Shown here: in pieces, positions 1-7,156 of the stretch
How the letters are laid out: the number at the start of each line of letters is the position of its first letter
How positions within the stretch are numbered: the first letter of the stretch is position 1
DNA from: Eimeria necatrix
Taxonomy: Eukaryota > Apicomplexa > Conoidasida > Eucoccidiorida > Eimeriidae
Direction of reading: 5' to 3'
DNA: 12,500 bases
NCBI RefSeq assembly: GCF_000499385.1
Contig: NW_013654409.1
Coordinates: 10,001-22,500 of the forward strand
Program-made: the position numbers and the translations under genes
The notes under the pieces: model-generated
What the model was told of the DNA's origin: nothing
The model's input: only the letters and a program-made list of their open reading frames with translations
Database searches by the model: none

Positions 1-38
1 GCAGCTGCAGCTTGAGAGGGGCCGCGCCGCAGTTCCTC
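1..38 (+). CDS. Kinase exon 1 in window (partial)
   Basis: Reads [10 protein letters not shown] and ends in phase 0 before the donor GTAAAC, which already runs into telomere-like repeat. Counting from LR to the SRI/SRL motif, the spacing to the next exon equals that recalled for branched-chain kinase (26 residues), which supports the exon. The left end is cut by the window or by a CTGCAG acceptor at 5-10. Confidence 0.6.
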
Positions 39-1668
39 GTAAACCCTAAACCCTAAACCCTAAACCCTAGACCCTTAACTCTAGAAGCATCTGCAACGTG
101 AGAGGAGCTGCGCCTCAGGCCTTCGCAATTCCTAAACCCTAAACCCTAAACCTCAAACCCTAAACCCTAAACCCTAGGAGGAAGCAGGGAGCAGTAAGGA
201 GCAGCAGCAAAACGCAAACCCTCAAAACCCTAAACCCTAAAAGTATTTTAAAATACTTTCCAGATCTTCTCTTGTCCTTGCAGACAGAAGAATTCGTAGA
301 TGAGTTTCTTGATGGCTTCTTCCTCTCAAGAATAGGTAAACCCTCCACCGCAAACCCTAAACCCTAAACCCTAAACCCTAAACCCTCAAACCTGAGCTGC
401 TGGTACGCATCATGTAGGGCAAGGTGTTTGCTCTCCCGCCTCACCGTCTAGTGTTTGCGGTTTAAAGTTCAGGGTTTAGAGCTGTGATTCAAGGGTTTAG
501 GGTTTAGGGTTTAGGGTTTAGGGTTTAGGGTTTAGGGTTTAGGGTTTTGAGTGAGGGTCGGCTGCAACTCTAGAAAGGGTTTGTGTTTGAAAAATTACTT
601 TTCTGTATTTCATTTTTTTCAGGAACTGAAATGCTCACCAGCAGCTTCTTAACTCCCAACGGCGTCGTTGATATGGGTAAGTTAGGGTTTAGGGTTTAGG
701 GTTTAGGGTTTAGGGTTTAGGGTTTAGGAACTAGGGTTTAGGGTTTGGGTGAAGGAAGCTTAGGGTTACTTCACATGCGGATGTGGGAAACTGTGCAGCA
801 TGTGACCCTTTCCAAGTGACGAAGAAAGCAGCTGAAGGTAGGCGAGATTTTTTTAAGAGTTCAGGGTTTAGGGTTTAGGGTTTAGGGTTTAGGGTTTAGG
901 GTTTAGGGTTTAGAGTTTGCTGTGTTCTCATTTAATTCGCGACTCGACAGAGCAAAACGAGAAATTCTGATCTTCTGCGTTTTGCCTGTCTCTGCACAGC
1001 TTTCGCCACTAACTGATTTAGGGTCTAGGGTTTAGGGTTTAGGGTTTAGGGTTTAGGGTTTAGCGTTTAGGGTCCAGGGGCCATTCTAGGGTTTATTGGC
1101 CCTTGTGCTTCGGCGCTCAGACACGGAGAAGCTGTGTCACTCTCATTACGGCCGCTGCCCCCAAATCAAGGTGAGCGGGTTTGCTTTTAGGGTTTAGGGT
1201 TTAGGGTTTAGGGTTTGGAGTTTAGGGTTTAGGGCCTAGGGTTTGTTTGTTTCATTTGTTTCTTGCTGGCTTATTTTTCCCTGCCTTTTTTCTTAGTCCC
1301 TTCTGCTGTTGTTTTCATTTCTTTCCGCCTTTTCTGCGGACTGTTGTTTTGTGTCTAGGGTTTAGGGTTTAGGGTTTAGGGTTTAGGGTTTAGGGTTTAG
1401 GGTTTAGGGTTTGCAGTTGTTGCGGAGCTCAGATATGGAACGTGAACGACGCGCATTTTGCCTCTGTCCCGCAGTACCTCTACTACATCTTGTCGGAGCT
1501 CTTGAAGGTATGTTTCGAGGGTTTAGGGTTTAGGGTTTAGGGTTTAGGGTTTAGCGTTTAGGGTTTAGGGTTTAGGGTTTAGGGTTTGGCATCCACTGGC
1601 TCTTCTGCGCCTCTAGCCTGCTCTGCATATCCGCACGCCTAAATAGGAGAAATAAATAAATAAATGAA

Positions 1669-1715
<47 letters not shown>

Positions 1716-2040
1716 ATAGTAACTAAATAAATAAATAAAAGTATATAAATGAATAAATGAATAATTTTAATTCTTTTGCATTTAAATAAATGCACCAGCT
1801 TATCCCCACTCTAAGCAAGAGAGCTATTTGCTGCTGTTACCTGTCTTTATTTTTGAATAAATAAATAATAAATAAATAAATAAATAATAAATAAATAAAT
1901 AAATAATAAATAAATAAATAAATTAATTAATTAATTAATTAATTATATTTATTTATTTATTTCTTTGTTTTGAAGAATGCCATGAGAGCGACAGTGGACA
2001 CTTACGTGCACCGCGCTCCCAAGGGCAGCAGCAGCCGCAT

Positions 2041-2114
<74 letters not shown>

Positions 2115-2244
2115 CGTTTCTGCACTCGCAGCGCATATCTCAGGGGGAGCCGCAGTACGAAACAGCAGCAGAAATTGCTGACCCGCAGCTGCCGCCGGTG
2201 CAGCTGCTGGTGGCTGGGGATGAACATTCTGTTTCCATCAGAGT

Positions 2245-2302
<58 letters not shown>

Positions 2303-3209
2303 GGCGCAGCAGCAGCAACAGCGGCACCGGTAGTAGTCCTAGGAGCAGAGCGCAGCAGCAGCAGAGATCAGCAGCAGCAGCGGCAGCAGCAGCTCCAAAA
2401 GCAGCAGTAGTATTCCTGGCCGCAGTAGAGTAAGCAGCAGTAAGGTAAGCAGCAGCAGCAGCAGCAGCAGCAGCAGTGGCAGTTGCAGCTGCAGCAGCAG
2501 CAGCAGCAAGCGAGCTAGCAAGCTAGCGGGCAAGCCTCAGGCTCTTAGCTGGGAGCTGGTGAGTCCGCTGGCTAGCTGGCTAGCTAGCCAGCTAGCTACC
2601 CAACTAGCTACCCAGCTAGCTACCCAGCTAGCTACCCAGCTAGCTACCCAGCCAGCTACCTGTCTAGCTATCCAGCCACCGAGCTAGCTAGCTAGCTAGC
2701 CAGCCAGCCACATAGCTAGCTAGCTATCGAGACAGCTAGCATTCCATCCATCCATGCATCCAGCTAGCTAGCTACCAGCCAGCCAGCTAGCCATCCATCC
2801 AGCCAGCTGGCCAGCTAGCTAGCTAGCTAGCTAGCTAGCCAGCTAGCCATCCACCCAGCCAGCCAGCTAGCTAGCTAGCCAGCCAGCTAGCCACCCACCC
2901 CGCCAGCTAGCTAGCTAGCCAGCTAGCCATCCATCCATCCAGCTAGCCAGCTAGGTAGCCAGCTAGCCATCCATCCATCCAGCTAGCCAGCTAGCTAGCC
3001 AGCTAGCCATCCATGCATCCAGCTAGCCAGCTAGCTAGCCAGCCAGCTAGCTAGCTAGCTAGCTGTGTGGGGTGGCTGCAGCTGTCGGACATGGGGGGCG
3101 GGATAAGCAACGAGGCGCAGCCGCGGATTTGGAGTTACATGTACACCACAGCAACTCCTGTGAAGTACGACCCCCTCACTGGCGCAGTGGTGTCTGCTGC
3201 TGCTGGCCC

Positions 3210-3253
<44 letters not shown>

Positions 3254-3317
3254 GGGAGGCGGCGAGCGGGCCGCGGCGCCCGTCGGCGTGCGTGCCGCTG
3301 TCGCGGGCGGCGGCTGC

Positions 3318-3352
<35 letters not shown>

Positions 3353-3394
3353 TTGGGGGCTGCGTGCAGTCGGTGACGATCGGGTCTTTGGACT

Positions 3395-3435
<41 letters not shown>

Positions 3436-3586
3436 TTCCGGGCCTCCCCCCTCGCAGGCTTTGGCTGCGGACTTCCCCTCTGCAGACTTTATGCTTCTTA
3501 TCTTGGAGGATCTCTTTCTCTCTTTTCCATTCCCGGCCACGGCACTGACGCCTACGTGGCCCTCCGCAGAATCGGCGACCAGCAGG

Positions 3587-3648
<62 letters not shown>

Positions 3649-3921
3649 GGGGGCGGCTGGGTGCGGGGAGGGGCGCGGGCGGGGCTGCTGCTGATGCGGG
3701 GCTGCTGCTGCTGCTGCTGCTGCTGCTTCTGCTGCTCTCTTTTGTAATGTTGGTCTTCTTTTGCCTTCTTTCCGCGTCCTGCTGCTGCTGCTGCTGCCCT
3801 CTTGCTGCTGCTGCTGCTGCTGCTGCAGGAGCTCATGCCGCCCCCAAGCGGCTGGATCCAACCCCACATAGCCCCTCAAGGTTCCTCCCTGCTGCCCCGA
3901 AGTAGAACTGGGGTCCCCTGA
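1..3921 (+). CDS. Mitochondrial-type PDK/BCKDK family protein kinase (10 exons, 5' partial)
   Basis: Spliced gene whose 5' end is off the left edge. Exons in order are 1-38, 284-335, 397-423, 623-676, 799-837, 1121-1170, 1433-1507, 1976-2242, 3082-3585 and 3829-3921. All junction phases agree (0,1,1,1,1,0,0,0,0), giving about 398 residues in the window. Order of motifs: [29 protein letters not shown], the N-box [11 protein letters not shown] (near residue 110), SDMGGG (G1 box, near 202), [19 protein letters not shown] and GTDAY. This is the GHKL ATPase arrangement of kinases that phosphorylate the E1-alpha subunit of mitochondrial 2-oxoacid dehydrogenases. GTHH and the [14 protein letters not shown] context recall branched-chain kinase, while the C-terminal part also fits pyruvate dehydrogenase kinase, so the substrate is unresolved. 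In related apicomplexans the mitochondrial branched-chain complex does the pyruvate dehydrogenase job; by inference this kinase would control that step. About 130-170 N-terminal residues, including any targeting peptide, lie outside the window. Homopolymer inserts interrupt exons 8 and 9. Confidence 0.85.
88..130 (+). pseudogene. Degenerate intronic copy of kinase exon 1
   Basis: The segment repeats the end of exon 1 with scattered changes: GAGAGG, GCTGCGCC and CAG align in the same order. Its frame reads [13 protein letters not shown] against [10 protein letters not shown]. The GT donor of exon 1 is lost here (TTCCTCGTAAAC in exon 1 against CAATTCCTAAAC in the copy). Both copies sit directly 5' of CCCTAAA arrays, so exon and repeat seem to have duplicated together. 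Confidence 0.6.
284..335 (+). CDS. Kinase exon 2
   Basis: Acceptor TTGCAG, donor GTAAAC. Encodes [17 protein letters not shown], matching the FLDRFYLSRIG helix of the PDK/BCKDK N-terminal four-helix domain. It is the only open frame of the exon; it enters in phase 0 and leaves in phase 1. Confidence 0.85.
397..423 (+). CDS. Kinase exon 3 (27-nt microexon)
   Basis: Encodes AAGTHHVGQ between an AG acceptor in CCTGAG and the donor GTGTTT. It enters and leaves in phase 1, fitting both neighbours. THH corresponds to the ATHH segment of branched-chain kinase. The acceptor has almost no pyrimidine tract because CCCTAAA repeat precedes it. Confidence 0.65.
623..676 (+). CDS. Kinase exon 4
   Basis: Acceptor TTTTTTTCAG, donor GTAAGT. 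Reads [18 protein letters not shown] with split glycine codons, phase 1 to 1. It lies where the family has the FVGII-C-S-P strand. The donor runs straight into TTTAGGG repeat. Confidence 0.8.
799..837 (+). CDS. Kinase exon 5 (39 nt)
   Basis: Acceptor GTGCAG, donor GTAGGC. Reads [13 protein letters not shown], corresponding to the family segment C-SP-x-V-x-x-x-A-x-ED. Phase 1 to 1; the next exon completes the Asp codon. Confidence 0.8.
1121..1170 (+). CDS. Kinase exon 6
   Basis: Acceptor CGCTCAG, donor GTGAGC. Reads [17 protein letters not shown], matching the family LC-x-x-x-YG-x-x-P segment that precedes the ATPase domain. Phase 1 to 0. Confidence 0.85.
1433..1507 (+). CDS. Kinase exon 7 (first half of N-box)
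   Basis: Acceptor AGCTCAG, donor GTATGT. Encodes [13 protein letters not shown] then [12 protein letters not shown]; the glutamate of the N-box is here and its asparagine begins the next exon. A CCGCAG at 1469-1474 looks like an acceptor but would delete the conserved V-P segment, so the upstream acceptor is preferred. Confidence 0.85.
1649..1965. repeat. (TAAA)n / (TTAA)n / (TTTA)n AT-rich array in intron 7
   Basis: Tetranucleotide AAAT runs at about 1649-1790 and 1855-1925. The second block has a 19-bp sub-period (extra TAA between runs). It passes through (TTAA)n at 1922-1944 into (TTTA)n up to 1965, so the two ends are complementary. The array stops ten bases before the exon 8 acceptor. 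Confidence 0.9.
1976..2242 (+). CDS. Kinase exon 8 (N-box end plus poly-Ser insert)
   Basis: Acceptor TTTTGAAG, donor GTAAGC. Starts [15 protein letters not shown], which completes the N-box, then carries an in-frame AGC run giving poly-serine (about 2023-2114). It ends [18 protein letters not shown], the beta-strand leading to the G1 box. Family members have no comparable serine run between the NAMRATV helix and the LPP strand. Confidence 0.9.
2243..2520 (+). repeat. CAG-rich tract opening intron 8
   Basis: From the donor GTAAGC onward the sense strand is mostly AGC/CAG triplets with TAG, GTAG and CAA interruptions. GTAAGC is repeated near 2433 and 2445 as alternative donor-like sites. Confidence 0.8.
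2571..3066. repeat. CTAG/CCAT tetranucleotide block in intron 8, with 40-bp higher-order repeat
   Basis: Nearly 500 bp of 4-nt units (AGCT, AGCC, ATCC, ACCC) that keep the 4-nt register while the unit changes. At 2921-2960, 2961-3000 and 3001-3040 the units form a 40-bp higher-order repeat with one or two differences between copies. Confidence 0.9.
3082..3585 (+). CDS. Kinase exon 9 (G1 and G2 boxes, ATP lid with poly-Gln/Ala)
   Basis: Acceptor GGCTGCAG, phase 0. Contains LSDMGGGIS (Asp and Gly of the G1 box), [10 protein letters not shown], then a lid holding poly-Gln at 3211-3249 and 3319-3351 and poly-Ala at 3397-3435. After these come [25 protein letters not shown] and [18 protein letters not shown] end it at the donor GTCTGC; reading on would give only poly-cysteine. 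Confidence 0.9.
3586..3828 (+). repeat. CTG-rich intron 9
   Basis: Intron from GTCTGC to CTGCTGCAG made mostly of CTG triplets in three runs (about 3588-3648, 3700-3735 and 3780-3826). Translation would give poly-Cys or poly-Leu, so an intron is preferred. Confidence 0.7.
3829..3921 (+). CDS. Kinase exon 10 (C-terminus, stop TGA)
   Basis: After a CTG-repeat intron ending CTGCTGCAG the phase-0 frame reads [13 protein letters not shown] and stops at TGA 3919-3921, at the start of the GGGGCCCC block. C-termini in this family are poorly conserved, so the evidence is phase and position only. Confidence 0.55.
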   Translation, partial: ELMPPPSGWIQPHIAPQGSSLLPRSRTGVP

Positions 3922-4232
3922 GGGGCCCCAGGGGGCCCCTGAGGGGCCCCTACTTCCGGGGCCCCTGAGGTCCCATAGGGGGCCCCCGGGGCCCCCTAGC
4001 CCCCTTGGGGGCCCCTAGGGCCCCCTGGGGGCCTCTGAGGGGCCCCTGGAGGTCTCGGGGGGCCACCTAGGGGCCCCAGTCGCGCCCTTTAGAGCCTCTG
4101 GGGGCCCCCAAGGGGGCCCCTGGGGGCCCCCAGGGGGGCCCCTGGGGGCCCCCAAGGGGGCCCCTTGGGGCCCCCATGGGGGCCCCCATGGAGACCCCTG
4201 GGGGCCCCTGGGGGGCCTCCAAAGGGGCCTCC
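3905..4232. repeat. GGGGCCCC palindromic GC block after the kinase stop
   Basis: About 330 bp of GGGGCCCC, GGGGCCCCC and GAGGGGCCCC units, overlapping the stop codon region. Each unit is self-complementary, so the single strand could fold many ways. No frame in it looks like a real protein; the apparent Gly/Pro/Arg/Trp reading is a by-product of the repeat. Confidence 0.9.
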
Positions 4233-4500
4233 TGATTGGCCTGTTGTAGTGCCCGCTCATGGGCAATTATTGTTCAGCTCTGTAGCTGTAGCTGCTGCTG
4301 CAACTTGCAGGGAGAAGCAGCAGCCGCTGCAGCAACTGCAGCAGCAGCAGCAGCAGCTGCAACGGCAGCAGCAGCATATCCTTGTGCAGCTGCGCTTTTA
4401 TTGCTGCTGCTGCTTCTGCTGCAGTGCTTTCTCCCTCGCCTTTGCGGCTGCAGCCCTAGCTAGCCATTTGCAGCTAGCTGCGTAGAGTAAGGAAAAAATC
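4233..4500. repeat. Gene-free CAG/CTG patches
   Basis: Short CAG runs near 4315-4375 and a CTG run near 4400-4422, separated by unique sequence. Nothing else recognised. Confidence 0.6.
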
Positions 4501-4529
4501 TTACTGAACAGACATTCTATAGACTAGAC

Positions 4530-4728
4530 AAGCAGCTGCAGCAGCTGCAGCAGCTGCAGCAGCTGCAGCAGCTGCAGCAGCTGCCGCAGCTGCAGCAGCT
4601 GCAGCAGCTGCAGTAGCTGTAGCTGCTGCTGCTGCCGCAACAGAAGCACAGCAGCAGCTGCAGCAGCTGCTACAGCCGCAGCAGGAGCGCAGCAGCTGCA
4701 GCAGCTGCAGCAGCTGCAGCAGCTGCAT
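4530..4728. repeat. CAGCTG-rich array
   Basis: Tandem AGCAGCTGC units, so the palindromic hexamer CAGCTG recurs about every 9 bases at 4532-4612 and again at 4654-4728, with a more diverged GTAGCTGTAGC centre. Open frames across it are poly-Ala or Leu/Gln artefacts. Confidence 0.85.
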
Positions 4729-4880
4729 TTGTGTCCGGTTAAAAGTAAACAATTATAATTAGAAAAAGTAAAAGAAAACATATTTCGAAAAGTTGTATAA
4801 TTCAAAGTTCATTAAAGAGTTCTCAGGAGCTCAACTCTTTCTGCTTTTAGACTTGTGCAGCAAGCAAAGAGCCTACTGGG
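4729..4880. other. AT-rich unique spacer
   Basis: About 150 bp of low-GC, non-repetitive sequence between the CAGCTG array and the next tetranucleotide block. No gene or signal recognised. Confidence 0.5.
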
Positions 4881-5278
4881 GGCTAGCCAGCTAGCTGCCC
4901 GCAACTTTGTAGCTAGCTAGCTAGCTAGCTAGCTAGCTAGCTGGCTGGCTGGCTCGCTAGCTAGCTGGCTAGCTAGCCACCCACAGCTGGCTAGCCGGCG
5001 AAGTTGATGCCTAGCAAGTTCCACATGCAACTATTTGTCTGGGGGGTAGCCTTGCCATCTACGTAGCTAGCTAGATAGACAGCTAGCTAGCTAGCTAGCT
5101 AGCTAGCTATCCAGTGGGCTAACTAACTAGCCAGATAGGTAACCAGCTAGCTAACAAGCCAGACAGCAACCTAGACAGCCAGCGAGTAGCCCAATCGACT
5201 GGCTAGCTAGCTAGCCATCTAGCCAGCCGGCTAGCTAGCTAGTCGGCTAGCTAGCTAGTCGGCTAGCTAGCTAGCCGC
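4881..5278. repeat. CTAG tetranucleotide blocks (intergenic)
   Basis: GCTA units at about 4881-4985 and 5060-5278 with unique sequence between. Same family as the intron 8 block: AGCT/AGCC units with occasional GATA, CCAG or TCGG changes. Confidence 0.85.
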
Positions 5279-5512
5279 TGCGGGTCTGGCTTTTTTGTCC
5301 CTTTTGACCACTTGGGCACTTTCTGCTGCTGCTGCTGCTGCCGCTGCTGCAGGGCTTTAGCTGCTTTGTTTGCTGCGGCTCCGTTTTTTTATTCTCCTTT
5401 TATTTCCTTTTCTTTCTTTGCAAATTTATTTTCTTTTTCTCTTTTAGTTTCTTTTTTCTTCTCTCCTTGAACCCTTTTATCATACACATATACACCATTT
5501 CCCCGATTTCTT

Positions 5513-5543
<31 letters not shown>

Positions 5544-5594
5544 ACTTGTTGTGCTGCAGCCTTTTCGCTGCGCCTGTTGGCGTTGCATATTCTG
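5279..5594. other. Pyrimidine-rich spacer with CTG runs
   Basis: Strongly pyrimidine-rich + strand (5390-5470) flanked by CTG runs at 5323-5350 and 5515-5542. The - strand can be read as a Lys/Arg/Glu-rich 62-residue frame, but that composition follows from the purine bias. No supported gene. Confidence 0.5.
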
Positions 5595-5880
5595 CTGCAG
5601 GTGCTGCTGCAGCTAGTTGTTGCTGCTGCTGCAGCTAGGTGTTGCTGCTGCTGCAGCTAGGTGTTGCTGCTGCTGCAGCTAGCTGTTGTTGCTGCTCATG
5701 GCCATGTAGCCTGTTCGCTGCGCTTGCTGGCGCTGCAGTTGCTGCTGCAGCCAGCTGCAGTTGCTGCTGCAGCTAGCTGCAGCAAGCTGCAGCAAGGTGC
5801 AGCGAAAGTGATGAGTGCAGCTAGCTGCAGGTGGCTGCAGCTAGCCACAGCTAGCTACAGCTAACCGCAGCTAGCAGCGT
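5595..5880. repeat. 22-bp CTGCAGCTAG repeat and degenerate continuation
   Basis: AGCTAG recurs at 5611, 5633, 5655 and 5677, an exact 22-bp period (unit about GTTGCTGCTGCTGCAGCTAG plus two bases). Beyond 5730 it dissolves into irregular CTGCAG and CAGCTAGC pieces up to 5880. Confidence 0.85.
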
Positions 5881-5916
5881 CGCCTTTAGCTGCGTCTGAG
5901 GCTAAGACGGCGAGGT

Positions 5917-6230
5917 GATGCTGCTGCTACTTTTGCTTCTGGTTTTGCTTTTGCTGCTGCTGCTACTACTTTTGCTTCTGGTATTACTTTTGCTGCTGCT
6001 GCTGCTACTTTTGCTTCGCGTTTTACTTTTGCTGCTGCTGCTGCCACTTTTGCTTCCCGTTTTACTTTTGCTGCTGCTGCTGCTACTTGTGCTTCTGCTT
6101 TTACTTTTGCTGCTGCTGCTGCTACTTTCGCTTCTGGTTTACTTTTGCTGCTGCTGCTGCCACTTTTGCTTCTGGTTTTAGTTTTGCTGCTGCTGCTACT
6201 TCTTTTGCTGCTGCCGCTGCTGCTGCCTAA
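5917..6230 (-). repeat. 39-bp minisatellite with conserved 13-residue frame
   Basis: The marker GCTTC recurs at 5935, 5974, 6013, 6052, 6091, 6130 and 6168: six 39-bp steps, the last 38. On the - strand each unit reads about KPEAKVAAAAAKV, so the period is exactly 13 codons; an open frame spans 5886-6317. The Lys/Ala/Glu repeat resembles the basic tails of H1-like proteins in composition only. I cannot tell whether it is translated; no intron-exon context or conserved domain accompanies it. Confidence 0.85.
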
Positions 6231-6360
6231 GTGCCAGCGCATTCTTAATTTGCTGCAACAAAATCCATTTTGTAGTTTCTGCTGCTGAGGGCCCCGCCCC
6301 TGCACTCCCAGCAGCAAGCTCCAAAGAGTCAGTCAAGCCAGCTAAACCGTTTCAGTTCCC

Positions 6361-6571
6361 TTGGCTAGCTAGCTAGCTAGTTGGATAGCTAGCTAGCTAG
6401 CTAGCTAGCTATGCAGCTAGCCAGCTAGTTGGACAGCTAGCTAGCCCTCTAGCTAGCTGGATAGCCAGCTAGCTGGCTAGCTAGCTGTCCAGCTTGCTGG
6501 GTAGCTGGCTAGCTGGCTGGCTAGCTGGCTAGCCAGTAGCTAGCTGGCTAGCCAGTAGCTAGCTAGCCGCC
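6361..6571. repeat. CTAG tetranucleotide block (third intergenic)
   Basis: GCTAGCTA, GCTGGCTA and GCTAGCCAG units, same family as the blocks at 2571, 4881 and 5060. Confidence 0.85.
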
Positions 6572-6621
6572 GAAGCAGCTAATGAAGTCTAAGAAGGTGC
6601 AGGCACAAACGGCTGCGCTCA

Positions 6622-6635
6622 GATGTACATACACC
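6622..6635. repeat. Palindrome copy 1 (GATGTACATACACC)
   Basis: Diverged copy of GGTGTACGTACACC. Confidence 0.7.
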
Positions 6636-6794
6636 CGAACGGCTGAGCATGCAGCGCGCAAAGAAGAAAAGAACTTGTTGATGCTAAATAATAAAATTTA
6701 ATAATGAAATTTAACTGCAAATAAACATTAAAATCACAAATGAATTCCACAAACGAGCACTTAAACCCACAAGCTGCCGCGGCGGGCGCGCACC

Positions 6795-6810
6795 AGGTGT
6801 ACGTACACCT
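6795..6810. repeat. Palindrome copy 2 (AGGTGTACGTACACCT)
   Basis: Perfect 16-bp inverted repeat without spacer. Confidence 0.9.
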
Positions 6811-7014
6811 GAACAGCAAACCGAGGAAAAGCCAGTCAGCAGAAAAGTCCTTTTTTTTGCATTTTTCCCGTTTTAAGTGCAGCAAAAGGGAAATAGCAGC
6901 AAAAGAAACACATTTAAACAAGAAAAGCCTAAGTCTGAAGCCTTGGCAGCATTAAAATGGACTTTTGGGACTTCGAAAATGCGAAAATGAGGCCAAGACG
7001 CAGCAGGGCGCTCG

Positions 7015-7049
7015 GGTGTACGTACACCGCGTCCGGGTGTACGTACACC
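7015..7049. repeat. Palindrome copies 3 and 4 (tandem pair)
   Basis: Two perfect GGTGTACGTACACC copies at 7015-7028 and 7036-7049, 21 bp apart start to start. Confidence 0.9.
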
Positions 7050-7078
7050 TCTCAGCCGCGCTTTTCCACTTCAAATCC

Positions 7079-7134
7079 AAAAAGAAAAAACACAAACACT
7101 AATAATAAAAAGAAAAAGCACAAACACAAATAAT
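7079..7134. repeat. 28-bp direct repeat
   Basis: Two adjacent [15 protein letters not shown] units (7079-7106 and 7107-7134) with three differences, 22 bp from the lipase stop. Read on the - strand they give T-rich 3' UTR-like sequence. Confidence 0.8.
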
Positions 7135-7156
7135 CCACAACTGCATTTGCTGCGCC

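Larger units (their letters stand above)
41..393 (+). repeat. CCCTAAA telomere-like arrays in kinase introns 1 and 2
   Basis: Short arrays at about 41-69, 131-178, 216-242 and 352-393, all with the C-rich heptamer on the sense strand. CTCAAAC variants occur. They are intronic, not terminal. Confidence 0.95.
493..1588 (+). repeat. TTTAGGG telomere-like arrays in kinase introns 3-7
   Basis: One array per intron at about 493-547, 683-750, 863-915, 1018-1073, 1187-1245, 1355-1412 and 1518-1588, with the G-rich heptamer on the sense strand. This is the reverse of introns 1-2. Occasional GCGTTTA or GGAACTA variants interrupt them. Confidence 0.95.
6572..7156. other. AT-rich 3' flank of the lipase gene
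   Basis: Unique, AT-rich sequence with four copies of the GGTGTACGTACACC palindrome and a 28-bp direct repeat next to the lipase stop. Short open frames near 6619-6955 show no family resemblance. Part of this is probably 3' UTR of the lipase on the - strand. Confidence 0.5.

Noticed and set aside
955..1012. An extra kinase exon reading [11 protein letters not shown]
   Set aside because: It ends in a stop, has no donor, and exons 5 and 6 join perfectly without it.
1..1600. A chromosome end (telomere)
   Set aside because: Arrays are short, occur in both orientations and lie between phase-consistent exons of a conserved gene.
3586..3747. Poly-cysteine C-terminal extension of the kinase
   Set aside because: Starts at a GT donor, is pure CTG repeat, and a CTGCAG acceptor downstream restores a phase-0 ending.
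4015..4266. Gly/Pro/Arg/Trp-rich protein on the - strand
   Set aside because: Translation of the GGGGCCCC block; the residues are a product of the repeat.
4501..4805. Poly-Ala and Leu/Cys-rich open frames
   Set aside because: Shadows of the CAGCTG array.
5400..5588. Small Lys/Arg-rich protein on the - strand
   Set aside because: Composition follows from a purine tract and a CAG run; no supporting signal.
5917..6230. CRISPR array
   Set aside because: Units are contiguous, with no unique spacers of constant length; this is a minisatellite in a eukaryotic genome.
6619..6955. Small proteins of 71-100 residues in both strands of the AT-rich flank
   Set aside because: Overlapping antisense frames, no recognisable family; the region fits UTR or intergenic DNA.
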